Positions 43,864-53,193 of a DNA stretch of 64,000 nucleotides are shown here, piece by piece. Source of the stretch: Arcticibacter pallidicorallinus (GTDB lineage Bacteria > Bacteroidota > Bacteroidia > Sphingobacteriales > Sphingobacteriaceae); the NCBI RefSeq assembly GCF_003002875.1, contig NZ_PVTH01000005.1, positions 1 to 64,000 of the forward strand. The letters run 5' to 3'. The position numbers were made by a program, and so were the translations under genes. Within the stretch, counting starts at the first letter, position 1. Each line of letters begins with the position of its first letter. Under the pieces are notes generated by a model. The model was not told where the DNA came from. It saw only the letters and a program-made list of their open reading frames with translations, and ran no database searches.

Positions 43864-46491
43864 CTAGAGAACTGTTAACACTTTTTGAGCCACCTTCTTC
43901 TGGCTGATTGCACTTTGGTTTGGCTGGCTTCCTCCTGCAGTGATCAACACCTTTCCTTTAGGCTGGCGGGCAGTTCCATCTTCACCAACAATAGCCAGAT
44001 CCTGAGGATTGAGGGTGAAGGATATAACCTGGCTCTCTCCTTTTTTAAGAGATACCCGTTTAAATCCCTTTAGTGATCTTAAAGCGGTTTTATCTTTGCT
44101 GTCATGCGAAAGATACAACTGAACGACTTCGTCGCCATCGCGGCTTCCTGAATTCGTAACGCGAACTTTGACAGAAACGTTGTTTCCTGATTTCACATTA
44201 GCCGGAATACTCAACTGATCGTAAGTGAAGTTTGTGTAGCTTAAGCCATGACCGAACTCAAACAGAGGCTTTCCGGTAAAATACCTGTAAGTACGATTAG
44301 TCATAGAATAATCGTTAAAAGGAGGCAAATCTGAATCTTTTCCATAGAATGTTACAGGTAAGCGGCCTGCCGGATTGTAGTCGCCAAAAAGCACGTCTGC
44401 TATTGCGGTACCGGCAGACTGTCCGCCATACCAGGCATTAACAATTGCCGGAACGTTTTCAGCTTCCCAAGGGGTAGCAATGGCACTGCCTGTCATCATT
44501 ACAAACACAAGAGGTTTGCCGGTAGATTGAAGCGCTTTCATTATTTCGGTCTGCACACCAGGCAACAAAATGGAAGTACGGTCTCCTCCATCGAAGCCTA
44601 CCTCGTTCACTTTCATTTCTTCACCTTCAAGCTGCGGCGAAATACCTCCCACGTAGATGATGGCATCTGCGTCTTTCAGACGGTTTGCCAATTGCTGAAA
44701 GTTTGTTTTCTTAAAATCGCCGGCACGAAGCTTTATAGAAGCTTTACCGCCATCCTGGTAATATTCGATAACTAAACGATAGCTCTTGCCTTTTTCTGTC
44801 TGGAGCTTAAAGCTTTTCGCTCCCCAGCGGTTTCTTGTCCAGGCATTCAGCACCTCTTTTCCATCGATAGTGAAGCGGTAGCCGTCATCACCTTCAACTT
44901 CAAAAGTGATGATTCCGGTCTCTGTTGCTTTGTAGTCTGTGGTGTAACGTGCTGAGAAGCTGTAGGCTTTCATCTGGTTTACTACCGTTTCACCCTCCTG
45001 CCAACTGTGGTTAATATCCTGCTCCATACGGCTGACGACAGGCGTGCCACTCAGCTCTTTATTGCTGAAATATTCCGCTTTCACACCTTTCTTTCCATCA
45101 AGGCTGTATTGCGCAGTTACATCCCTGTAAACAAGTAACGTGTCTTTCGTAAATGTAGTCGCGCGTTCGTAAACCACTTCGGTACCTGATCCCAGCTTGC
45201 TCTTTATACCTTTCAGGGCGGTTACCACTTCTGAGGGAGTTCCATTGTAGTTTCCAAGAACCGAGATCTCATTATCGGCATTTGGTCCGAGTACAGCGAT
45301 CTTCTTCAACTTTTTGCTTAAAGGAAGAACGTTATTCTGATTTTTCAATAGTACAATCGATTGTTGAGCCATTTTTAGCGCATGAGCGCGGTGAGGTTCG
45401 CTTTCCAATACTGAAACCGGAGTTTGTGCGTATTTAACCATGGAAACCGGGTCGAACATACCGAGCTTGAAACGGATGGTAAACAAGCGCTTCACGGAAA
45501 CGTCGATTTGTTTTTCGGTTATCTTACCTTCTTTTACTGCCTGCACCAGCCCTTTATAGGCTTCCTCTCCGCAGTCGAGATCTGTTCCATGCATCACGGC
45601 ATCTGCTGATGCACTTACTGCGTCAGGGTGAGTTTTGTGATTTTTATAAAAGTCGTCAATCGCCCAGCAGTCTGATGTTACATAACCATCAAATTTCCAT
45701 TGGTTCCGGAGGATATCCGTCATCAACAAATCACTTCCACAACATGGCTGACCCTGGTAGGCATTGTAAGCGCACATGACACCTGCAACTTTCCCGCGGA
45801 CAACTAACTCTTCAAATGCGGGCAAATAGGTGTCCCACAGATCATACTTGCTTACTGTGACATCAAAAACATGTCTCAATGGCTCCGGACCGCTGTGTAC
45901 AGCATAGTGTTTGGCGCAGGCGGCGGCCTTCAGATACTTAGGATCGTCGCCCTGCAGACCATGGACGAAAGCTTTACCCAACATAGCCGTCAGATAAGGA
46001 TCCTCTCCGTAAGTCTCCTGTCCTCTGCCCCAGCGTGGATCCCTGAAAATGTTGATGTTCGGTGTCCAATAGGTAAGACCGACATAGCGCTGGCCCTCTT
46101 TTCCATCAGCGATCGCCTTATTGTATATAGCCCTGCCTTCAAGAGCAGAATAGTCGGCCATATGAAACAAAGACAAGGTGTCGAATGTCGCGGCCATACC
46201 GATTGCCTGTGGAAACACGGTCACCTTGTAAGGCGTACGCGCAACGCCATGAAGCACTTCGTTCCACCAGTCGTATGCCGGTATACCAAGGCGTTCAATA
46301 GCAGGCGCCGCATTCAGCATCTGTGCTACCTTCTCTTCCAAGGTTAGCTTTGAAACAAGATCATCCACCCGGACTTCGATGCTTTTTTCCGGATCCTGAA
46401 AGACATAAGTATAGTCAGTTTTTTTCGGGGACTTACAGGACGCGGTTGCCACCAGAATCAATACGATCAGTAGGTTTAATGGATTTTTCAT
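43864..46491 (-). CDS. GH3 glycoside hydrolase lipoprotein with PA14 insert
   Basis: The 875-residue protein has a lipobox ending ATASC (Cys19). The GH3 N-terminal barrel carries the nucleophile Asp274 in VTSDCWAIDD and AKHYAVHSGPE upstream. A second GH3 sandwich domain (IAVLGPNADN) is interrupted by a PA14 domain at about residues 470-610 (KAEYFSNKELSG, FEVEGDDGYRFTIDGK). A C-terminal fibronectin-like domain follows (FEFGHGLSYTNF). The layout is that of beta-glucosidases or xylosidases anchored to the outer membrane or periplasm. It stands alone; a 10-bp palindrome CCAACGTTGG lies about 27 nt upstream. Confidence 0.92.
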   Translation of the reverse strand: MKNPLNLLIVLILVATASCKSPKKTDYTYVFQDPEKSIEVRVDDLVSKLTLEEKVAQMLNAAPAIERLGIPAYDWWNEVLHGVARTPYKVTVFPQAIGMAATFDTLSLFHMADYSALEGRAIYNKAIADGKEGQRYVGLTYWTPNINIFRDPRWGRGQETYGEDPYLTAMLGKAFVHGLQGDDPKYLKAAACAKHYAVHSGPEPLRHVFDVTVSKYDLWDTYLPAFEELVVRGKVAGVMCAYNAYQGQPCCGSDLLMTDILRNQWKFDGYVTSDCWAIDDFYKNHKTHPDAVSASADAVMHGTDLDCGEEAYKGLVQAVKEGKITEKQIDVSVKRLFTIRFKLGMFDPVSMVKYAQTPVSVLESEPHRAHALKMAQQSIVLLKNQNNVLPLSKKLKKIAVLGPNADNEISVLGNYNGTPSEVVTALKGIKSKLGSGTEVVYERATTFTKDTLLVYRDVTAQYSLDGKKGVKAEYFSNKELSGTPVVSRMEQDINHSWQEGETVVNQMKAYSFSARYTTDYKATETGIITFEVEGDDGYRFTIDGKEVLNAWTRNRWGAKSFKLQTEKGKSYRLVIEYYQDGGKASIKLRAGDFKKTNFQQLANRLKDADAIIYVGGISPQLEGEEMKVNEVGFDGGDRTSILLPGVQTEIMKALQSTGKPLVFVMMTGSAIATPWEAENVPAIVNAWYGGQSAGTAIADVLFGDYNPAGRLPVTFYGKDSDLPPFNDYSMTNRTYRYFTGKPLFEFGHGLSYTNFTYDQLSIPANVKSGNNVSVKVRVTNSGSRDGDEVVQLYLSHDSKDKTALRSLKGFKRVSLKKGESQVISFTLNPQDLAIVGEDGTARQPKGKVLITAGGSQPNQSAISQKKVAQKVLTVL

Positions 46492-46700
46492 GAAAGAATT
46501 TAGTTTTTGGGCTTACGCCAACGTTGGTATTTTAGGTTATATTAGTTAATCGTTTCCATAAAACTAAAAATTTATCTAACGTAATTCTTCAAAAAAGAGA
46601 TATTTAATGAAATATGGGTATATCAATCATCTTTTTTACAGACATTGCATGGTTAGGTATAATCGAAGGCATTAAATTTACCCCCCTACTACACCATAAA

Positions 46701-49139
46701 ATGAAACTTATTTTTCTTGTCTGCAATTTTCTGCTTTGTTCGTCCCTCGCCCTAGGTCAGACCTCCGTGCAGCTCTCTTCATCAGAAATTAAACTGGGCA
46801 TCGAGAAGCTCGCTGTTACCGGCAGCGTGCTTTATATCGCCGCTCATCCGGATGACGAAAACACACGCCTGTTGTCTTATCTGGCAACGGAGCGCAAGGT
46901 GCGAACTGGTTATCTCTCCCTGACTAGAGGAGACGGAGGGCAAAATCTGATCGGTACAGAACAAGCGGAAGAGCTCGGACTGATTCGCACGCAGGAACTC
47001 CTGGCGGCAAGAAGCATAGATGGAGCCGAGCAGTTTTTCACCCGTGCTAATGATTTTGGCTTCTCGAAGACGTCGGAAGAGACGTTCAAGATCTGGAATA
47101 GAGACAGCATCCTGTCAGACGTGGTATGGGTTATTCGCAATTTCAGGCCTGACGTTATTATAACACGCTTTCCACCGGATGCCAGAGCTGGACACGGGCA
47201 TCATTCCGCCTCGGCAATTTTGGCGATTGAAGCATTTAAAGCAGCAGCGGATCCTGCAGCTTTCCCAGAGCAGCTTTCTTATGTGAAGCCCTGGAAGTCA
47301 CACCGAATCTTATGGAACACCTTCAATTTTGGTGGAAATAATACGACAAGCGAAGATCAGCTGAAGATCAATGTGGGACAATACAATACCCTCCTGGGGC
47401 AGTCTTATGGCGAAATTGCTTCAGAGAGCCGATCACAGCATAAATCACAGGGATTTGGTGTGGCCAAACAACGAGGTGAATCGTTTGAATACTTCGAATT
47501 GTTAGCTGGGCAGCCTGCAAAGAAGGACCTGCTGGATGGCAGGGAGGCCAATTGGGTCGCTGGGCCCAACGGTGCTGCAATAGCTAAGCTCGTTACGGAG
47601 ATCAACCGTGAATACCGGATCGAGGCACCGGAAAAATCGGTACCTGCACTGCTCAGGCTCTACGAACTGATATCGGGCGTTCAGGATGAGATGCTAAAGA
47701 AGCTAAAAATGGCCGAAGTAGCCGATCTTATACTGGCGACGAGCGGTACATGGTTCGAAGTGTATGCATCTGAACCGGCCTATTCGATCACAGACAGCAT
47801 CCCGCTAAGAGTTCAGGCAATCTCCAGATATCAAGATGGCGCAGCGGTCGTTCCGTTCATTAGCGGGAAATCAGAACAAAAGCTTTCCCTGTCGTATAAC
47901 CGGATGGAGTCTCTGGAAGGGAGTGTGAAAGCATCGCGCTTGAGTCAGCCTTATTGGCTGGAGCATGCACATCCGATAGGCGAATATAAAATCAGTAACA
48001 GAAAAGATATTGGCATGGCGGAAAGCGCCGCGCCGCTTGTGATCAGAATTGACCTTCACATTCAAGGACAGAAGATTTCATACAGCAGGCCTGCCGTTTA
48101 TAAATTCACGGATCCTGTACGGGGCGAGGTTTACCGCAAGCTGGAGGTTACTCCACCCGTGGTTGTCGCGCTTCAAAGCTCCCGTTTACTTTATACCGGT
48201 GATGAGGCCCGGCCCCTGGAAGTTAAGCTGAAGTCATTCAGCAGAGCCGCCAAAGGGGATTTACGACTCAAATTGCCCTCTGGCTGGACCTCAAGTCCGA
48301 AATCCCTTCCCTATGAGATGACGAGCAAAGGTGAAGAGCGAATGTTCAGATTTACGGTAAAACCCGGTCAGTCGGCCTTGTCGGGACAGCTAACTGCCGA
48401 ACTAAACGCCGGAGGAAGCACATGGAGTAAGGCGATGAGCAGCATCCAGTATGATCATATTCCGACCACAACCTGGTTCCCTGAAGCGGCAATGAATCTG
48501 GTACGGCTACAAGCTAAGAAAGCAGGCAATAAAATCGGATATATCCCCGGAGCCGGGGATCTCATCCCTGAGTCGCTCAAGCAATTGGGATATGAGGTGG
48601 TGATGTTGAACGCAGGATCGCTGGATAACGTCGACTTAAGCTCTTTTGATGCCATTGTTGCAGGTATTCGCCTTTACAATGTTTCGCCTGCTATCAAATA
48701 TATCAATGACAAGCTGTTAAAATATGTAGAGAACGGTGGCGTACTGCTTGTTCAATATAACGTGAGTCAGCCATTGATGCTGAATGATATCGGTCCCTAC
48801 CCTTTTTCCATTACACGTAACCGGGTAACCGAGGAAGATGCAACTGTTAACATCCTTAATCCGGCACACCGTATCTTCAATTATCCCAATAAGATCACCG
48901 CTCGGGACTTCGACGGTTGGGTGCAGGAACGAGGCTTATACTTTGGTGGATCAATAGACCCGAGATACCAATCGCTGCTTTCGATGCGTGATACGGGCGA
49001 AGCTGAAAATACGGGAGCTCTATTTGTGGCAGATTATGGGAAAGGGAGGTTTGTTTATACCGGTCTGTCTTTCTTCAGACAGCTGCCTGCAGGGGTACCT
49101 GGTGCCTACCGTTTGTTTGTAAACCTTATTTCCCACTGA
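46701..49139 (+). CDS. Large secreted PIG-L-type deacetylase
   Basis: The 812-residue protein has a Sec signal (MKLIFLVCNFLLCSSLALGQ). Its PIG-L zinc domain has His49, Asp51 and Asp52 in AAHPDDE and His165/167/168 in GHGHHSAS. The remaining 550 residues include a sandwich region and a C-terminal GATase-like domain (AAGIRLYN, GGVLLVQYN). PIG-L enzymes remove N-acetyl groups from amino sugars; here the site would be periplasmic or surface-exposed. The ATG at 46701 is preferred to that at 46614 because it starts the signal peptide. It heads an operon with a small membrane protein and a sodium symporter. Confidence 0.9.
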   Translation: MKLIFLVCNFLLCSSLALGQTSVQLSSSEIKLGIEKLAVTGSVLYIAAHPDDENTRLLSYLATERKVRTGYLSLTRGDGGQNLIGTEQAEELGLIRTQELLAARSIDGAEQFFTRANDFGFSKTSEETFKIWNRDSILSDVVWVIRNFRPDVIITRFPPDARAGHGHHSASAILAIEAFKAAADPAAFPEQLSYVKPWKSHRILWNTFNFGGNNTTSEDQLKINVGQYNTLLGQSYGEIASESRSQHKSQGFGVAKQRGESFEYFELLAGQPAKKDLLDGREANWVAGPNGAAIAKLVTEINREYRIEAPEKSVPALLRLYELISGVQDEMLKKLKMAEVADLILATSGTWFEVYASEPAYSITDSIPLRVQAISRYQDGAAVVPFISGKSEQKLSLSYNRMESLEGSVKASRLSQPYWLEHAHPIGEYKISNRKDIGMAESAAPLVIRIDLHIQGQKISYSRPAVYKFTDPVRGEVYRKLEVTPPVVVALQSSRLLYTGDEARPLEVKLKSFSRAAKGDLRLKLPSGWTSSPKSLPYEMTSKGEERMFRFTVKPGQSALSGQLTAELNAGGSTWSKAMSSIQYDHIPTTTWFPEAAMNLVRLQAKKAGNKIGYIPGAGDLIPESLKQLGYEVVMLNAGSLDNVDLSSFDAIVAGIRLYNVSPAIKYINDKLLKYVENGGVLLVQYNVSQPLMLNDIGPYPFSITRNRVTEEDATVNILNPAHRIFNYPNKITARDFDGWVQERGLYFGGSIDPRYQSLLSMRDTGEAENTGALFVADYGKGRFVYTGLSFFRQLPAGVPGAYRLFVNLISH

Positions 49140-49140
49140 A

Positions 49141-49266
49141 ATGAAAGAGAATAATGAAGGCCTTCCACCTTTCATACGATCGTGGAAGCAGTTCTACCTG
49201 ATCATAGTTTTTTGGCTCATTTTTCTTATAGCCGCATTTTCAGTGATAACTAACATTTACTCATGA
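49141..49266 (+). CDS. 41-residue single-span membrane protein
   Basis: This small ORF starts 1 nt after the deacetylase stop, and its TGA overlaps the symporter ATG in an ATGA junction. The product (MKENNEGLPPFIRSWKQFY, then one hydrophobic helix of about 20 residues) has a Trp- and Lys-containing N-terminal segment and a single membrane span. The tight coupling suggests a real gene and a small accessory subunit of the symporter, as some SSS-family transporters have. No family assignment is possible by eye. Confidence 0.65.
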   Translation: MKENNEGLPPFIRSWKQFYLIIVFWLIFLIAAFSVITNIYS

Positions 49267-50969
49267 GCTTAATTGATTGGGTTGTTCTTGGAATAACATT
49301 GGCTTCCATCGTTATCTATGGGGTATGGAAGAGCAGTGGCAGCAAGAATATGGACCATTACTTTCTGGGAGATCAGTCGTTGCCATGGTATCACGTAGGG
49401 CTGTCGGTGATGGCGACTCAGGCAAGCGCTATTACGTTTTTGTCTGCACCAGGACAGGCCTTCTCCGACGGGATGAGATTTGTGCAGTTCTATTTCGGGT
49501 TACCCCTTGCGATGATTGTTCTCTGTATTACGTTTGTGCCGATATTTCACAGGCTGAAGGTATATACCGCCTACGAATATTTAGAACAGCGCTTCGACCT
49601 TAAGACAAGGGCCTTTACTGCTTTTTTATTCCTGATACAAAGGGGATTATCTACGGGCATCTCTATCTATGCTCCCGCTATTATTCTGTCGACCATACTG
49701 CAGATTGATACACTCTATACAACCCTGTTTACCGGAGGCCTGGTGATCATATACACCGTTTACGGCGGCACTAAGGCGGTATCTTATACCCAACTTCTGC
49801 AGATGAGCATCATCTTTTCGGGACTCTTTTTAGCGGGGATCGTCGTCGTTATGCTCTTACCAGAGAATGTAGGCATGAACAAAGCCTTGCATATCGCTGG
49901 GAGCATGGACCGGATGAACGTTATCGACTGGAATTTTGACTGGGACAACCGATACACGGTGTGGACCGGTATTCTTGGAGGCTTCTTTCTGCAGCTTTCC
50001 TACTTTGGTACTGACCAGTCCCAGGTAGGCCGGTACCTTACCGGGAAATCTGTCAACCAGAGCAGGCTGGGACTCATCATGAATGCCGTGGTGAAGATCC
50101 CTATGCAGTTTTCTATCCTCCTGATCGGTGTGCTGGTGTTTGCTTTCTATCAGTACAATCAGCCTCCCCTGTTCTTTAATAGTTATGAGGTAAAGCGCAT
50201 TGCTGAATCTCCGCTCGGTGAAGAATACAGTCAACTGGATGAGCGATATCAGGCGCAGTTTCAGGAACGGCGGAAATATGCTACGCTTCTCGCTGAAAAT
50301 AGCGGGAATCCGCAACTGAGGGAACAGATCAAAGAGTCGAACCAGGCGATGGAAAAAACCAAGGAGGAGGCCACTGCTTTGATGAAGAAGAACAATAAGG
50401 AAGCCGATACCAACGATTCGAATTATGTTTTTCTGACTTTCGTTACACAGCATCTTCCGAAGGGGCTGGTCGGACTGCTAATTGCGATCATCTTCCTGGC
50501 CTCTATGGGTTCTATAGCCAGCGCATTTAATTCCCTGGCCTCTACCACTTCGGTAGATATTTATAAGCGTTTGATCAACCCTAACGCCAGTGAAGAGAAC
50601 TATCTCCGGTTCTCCAGAGCCAGTACAGTTGGCTGGGGACTGGTCAGTATCGGCATGGCGCTATATGCCGGAAAAATGGGAAATCTGATTGAGGCAGTGA
50701 ACATACTGGGTTCACTCTTCTATGGGACCATTCTGGGAATCTTTGTTGTAGCCTTCTATGTGAAACGGGTCAAAGGGAATGCCGTTTTCGTGGCAGCGGT
50801 ATTCGCTGAGGTGTTGGTATGTTTGGCCTATTACTACGAAATAATGGCTTATCTCTGGCTGAACGTACTAGGCTGTGTGCTGGTGGTCGTATTGGGTATT
50901 CTCGCCGAAATACTGCTTCCCAAGCAAATGACCAGAGTGCCGGTTTCAGAAGCAGGTAACAAAAATTAA
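49263..50969 (+). CDS. Sodium:solute symporter (SSS family)
   Basis: The 568-residue protein has 13-14 membrane segments and SSS features: YFLGDQSLPWYHVGLSVMATQASAITFLS near the N-terminus, GLLIAIIFLASMGSIASAFNSLAS in the sodium-site helix. A hydrophilic Glu- and Lys-rich insert lies at about residues 305-390. It would import a sugar or related solute with sodium. It is translationally coupled to the 41-residue membrane protein and downstream of the PIG-L deacetylase, whose released product may be the substrate. Confidence 0.92.
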   Translation: MSLIDWVVLGITLASIVIYGVWKSSGSKNMDHYFLGDQSLPWYHVGLSVMATQASAITFLSAPGQAFSDGMRFVQFYFGLPLAMIVLCITFVPIFHRLKVYTAYEYLEQRFDLKTRAFTAFLFLIQRGLSTGISIYAPAIILSTILQIDTLYTTLFTGGLVIIYTVYGGTKAVSYTQLLQMSIIFSGLFLAGIVVVMLLPENVGMNKALHIAGSMDRMNVIDWNFDWDNRYTVWTGILGGFFLQLSYFGTDQSQVGRYLTGKSVNQSRLGLIMNAVVKIPMQFSILLIGVLVFAFYQYNQPPLFFNSYEVKRIAESPLGEEYSQLDERYQAQFQERRKYATLLAENSGNPQLREQIKESNQAMEKTKEEATALMKKNNKEADTNDSNYVFLTFVTQHLPKGLVGLLIAIIFLASMGSIASAFNSLASTTSVDIYKRLINPNASEENYLRFSRASTVGWGLVSIGMALYAGKMGNLIEAVNILGSLFYGTILGIFVVAFYVKRVKGNAVFVAAVFAEVLVCLAYYYEIMAYLWLNVLGCVLVVVLGILAEILLPKQMTRVPVSEAGNKN

Positions 50970-51021
50970 ATTAATCACCCGGAATACGTCGATTGCCGGA
51001 CAAAAGGGGAATATTAAGATC

Positions 51022-51060
51022 AACTGCGCCAGCACTAGTCTGACGCAGCTGAAGTTTTTT
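51022..51060 (+). terminator. Rho-independent terminator after the symporter operon
   Basis: CTGCGCCAG pairs with CTGACGCAG (one mismatch, 7-nt loop), followed at 51055 by TTTTTT. It lies 54 nt after the symporter stop and abuts the stop of the convergent DUF2911 gene. Confidence 0.6.
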
Positions 51061-51907
51061 ATTTGCCTGCTTCGGTAATCAGTTTCTTATTTAAAGCGAC
51101 ATAGTCAGGGTTCTGCTGAGCCTCGGCCTTCTTCATAGAGCGCTGAGCAGCAGCTATCGCACCCTTCTTATCTCCTTTTTTGAGTAAGATCCTGGCTTGA
51201 AGATGCTCCACCCAAAACGCGTCTGGCTGTGCCTTTACAGCTTCAGTAGCCCAGGTCGCGGCCTTGTTGATATCAAGCCCCTTCTCAAAGTAGTAGCTTG
51301 CCGCCTGAAAATATGGTTTCTTCTCACCCTTCATGGCCTGATCAATGGATGCAAGGATCCGGTCATCTATATCAGCCTTTACCGTAAAACCTACTGCAAC
51401 ATTTGCCCATAGTAGCTGGATCTCTACTGTGTTTGCCGTCTGATTGGAGAAAAGAATGGTAAAATTCTCCACGTTCATAGGCAGTCGCTGTGGCGTAGCG
51501 GTAAACCTCATCAGATCGTCAGACTGCTGATAACCTGAAGCTCCCCATAGAGAAAGCTTTTTGCTTAAGATAAATGTCCACTGGTTTTCTGACGGTATCG
51601 TGTATAGTGCGTATTCTCCTGCAGGTACAGCCTGACCATTGATGGATACTGGCTCAGCGAATTTAATCTTTGTAGGTGAATTAGCCCCTGTACGCCAAAC
51701 TTGTCCGTAAGGAACCAGATCTCCAAAGATCGTCCTTCCTTTCACTGCCGGTCTGGAATAACTTAACGAAATATTCGAAAGTGCAAACTCCTGGGTAACT
51801 GTTTGAGCAGGGCTCGGAGCAGGTAGCTTCACATCCTGGGCTTGCAGGTTAGCAGACAGCATTACGCCCGCGACGGCCATCACGATAACTCTTCTTAGAT
51901 TGTTCAT
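51059..51907 (-). CDS. DUF2911 domain protein with TPR-like tail
   Basis: The 282-residue protein has a signal peptide ending ANLQAQ. A DUF2911 domain follows (SYSRPAVKGRTIFGDLVPYGQVWRTGAN, PAGEYALYTIP). A C-terminal helical TPR-like segment (about residues 190-280) completes it. DUF2911 proteins are periplasmic and of unknown function. The ATG at 51907 is chosen because it starts the signal peptide. It is divergent from the PmoA-family gene. Confidence 0.88.
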   Translation of the reverse strand: MNNLRRVIVMAVAGVMLSANLQAQDVKLPAPSPAQTVTQEFALSNISLSYSRPAVKGRTIFGDLVPYGQVWRTGANSPTKIKFAEPVSINGQAVPAGEYALYTIPSENQWTFILSKKLSLWGASGYQQSDDLMRFTATPQRLPMNVENFTILFSNQTANTVEIQLLWANVAVGFTVKADIDDRILASIDQAMKGEKKPYFQAASYYFEKGLDINKAATWATEAVKAQPDAFWVEHLQARILLKKGDKKGAIAAAQRSMKKAEAQQNPDYVALNKKLITEAGK

Positions 51908-51976
51908 AATGTTATTTATATTTAACAAATTAAGGGATAAATTAAGAAAGTTCCTTTATTAAGACCGATTCCTAAG

Positions 51977-53185
51977 ATGTTTAAAAGATTTGTTACACTA
52001 TTTTTCCTGTTTTCATCGGCGCAGAGCTTCGCACAAAAGGCCTTCCGTATCACTGTATCCAACAACGGAGACGCCAGGAAAAACAGTATAGTAAGCTTCC
52101 CATACAAGCACTCAACCGATAAGGCACAGTTCGAGCTGGTTGACCGCGAGAGTAATACCAGATACCCTGTTCAGATCCTGCCTGGCGGCGAAGCCATCAG
52201 TATCATTGACATTAATGCAGGCGAGAAGAAGGATCTTACACTGACGAAAGTAAAAAAAAGACAGTCCGATATAACAGTGGTTAAGTCGGCAACGGATCAT
52301 AAAGTGATGCTTGCGGGGAAACAAGTTCTCGGCTTTCAGACTGGCCAGGCACCTTTGCCAGATGGCGTTGCCCCGATCTACAGAAGAGGCGGATATGTGC
52401 ATCCTGTACTTTCGCCCGGCGGCCTGCAAATTACGGATGATTATCCCTCAGATCACAAGCATCATCATGGAATATGGGCAGCCTGGACGAAAACTTCGTT
52501 CCGCGGAAACAAGCCAGATTTCTGGAATGTAGACGATAATACTGGTGCGGTACTTTTCGAGGGAATTACCGGAATTCAATCGGGCTCCGTATTAGCGTTG
52601 ATTTCAGCGAAGAACAGCTATATAGATAAGACTGCAATACCCAATACGAAGGTCTTGGATGAAGACTTCGTTGTCCGCGTCTTTAATCTCGTTGGTACGG
52701 AAAAGCCCTATTATCTGTTTGACGTAGAGTTGAGGCAACAATGTGCGACGGCGGATCCGCTCAAGCTACTTTATCATATATATGGTGGTATTGCCTTCCG
52801 AGGTAATGGGGAATGGAACGGACCCGGTAATGCAAACTTCCTTACGTCAGCAGGAAAAAACCGGGAAGCAGGGAATGCCACGGCTGCGGACTGGATACGC
52901 GTCAGCGGACATGCAGGCGGTCAGGAGACGGGGATCACCATTCTGTCTCACCCTGATAATTTCAGGGCTCCGCAACCGCTAAGGATACACCCGAAAGAAC
53001 CTTATATCAGTTTCGCACCTTCTCAAGCCGGAGAATTTAGCATAGAACCGGGAAAACCATACATCGCCCGATATCGGTTTATCGTTTACGACGGTGAAGC
53101 GGATACGAGCTTTATAGAACGCATGTGGCGTGATTACAGTAATCCTTTAGTGGTAAAGATGGGTGGTAGCGATAAGAGTCCTTAA
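51977..53185 (+). CDS. PmoA-family (DUF6807) secreted protein
   Basis: The 402-residue protein has a Sec signal (MFKRFVTLFFLFSSAQSFAQ). A DUF6807/PmoA-like domain follows (RGGYVHPVLSPGG, ITDDYPSDHKHHHGIWAAW, ending near MWRDYSNP). The His-rich DHKHHHG motif could bind metal. Despite the family name it is not a methane monooxygenase subunit. Such proteins occur next to carbohydrate genes in Bacteroidota; the function is unknown. Confidence 0.85.
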   Translation: MFKRFVTLFFLFSSAQSFAQKAFRITVSNNGDARKNSIVSFPYKHSTDKAQFELVDRESNTRYPVQILPGGEAISIIDINAGEKKDLTLTKVKKRQSDITVVKSATDHKVMLAGKQVLGFQTGQAPLPDGVAPIYRRGGYVHPVLSPGGLQITDDYPSDHKHHHGIWAAWTKTSFRGNKPDFWNVDDNTGAVLFEGITGIQSGSVLALISAKNSYIDKTAIPNTKVLDEDFVVRVFNLVGTEKPYYLFDVELRQQCATADPLKLLYHIYGGIAFRGNGEWNGPGNANFLTSAGKNREAGNATAADWIRVSGHAGGQETGITILSHPDNFRAPQPLRIHPKEPYISFAPSQAGEFSIEPGKPYIARYRFIVYDGEADTSFIERMWRDYSNPLVVKMGGSDKSP

Positions 53186-53193
53186 TGCGTTGC

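Noticed and set aside
46518-46527. CCAACGTTGG palindrome upstream of the GH3 gene as an operator
   Set aside because: A single 10-bp palindrome with no second copy seen and no known regulator; too weak to list as a site.
51977-53185. PmoA family name read as methane monooxygenase
   Set aside because: The protein is a soluble secreted DUF6807 protein without the membrane subunit architecture.
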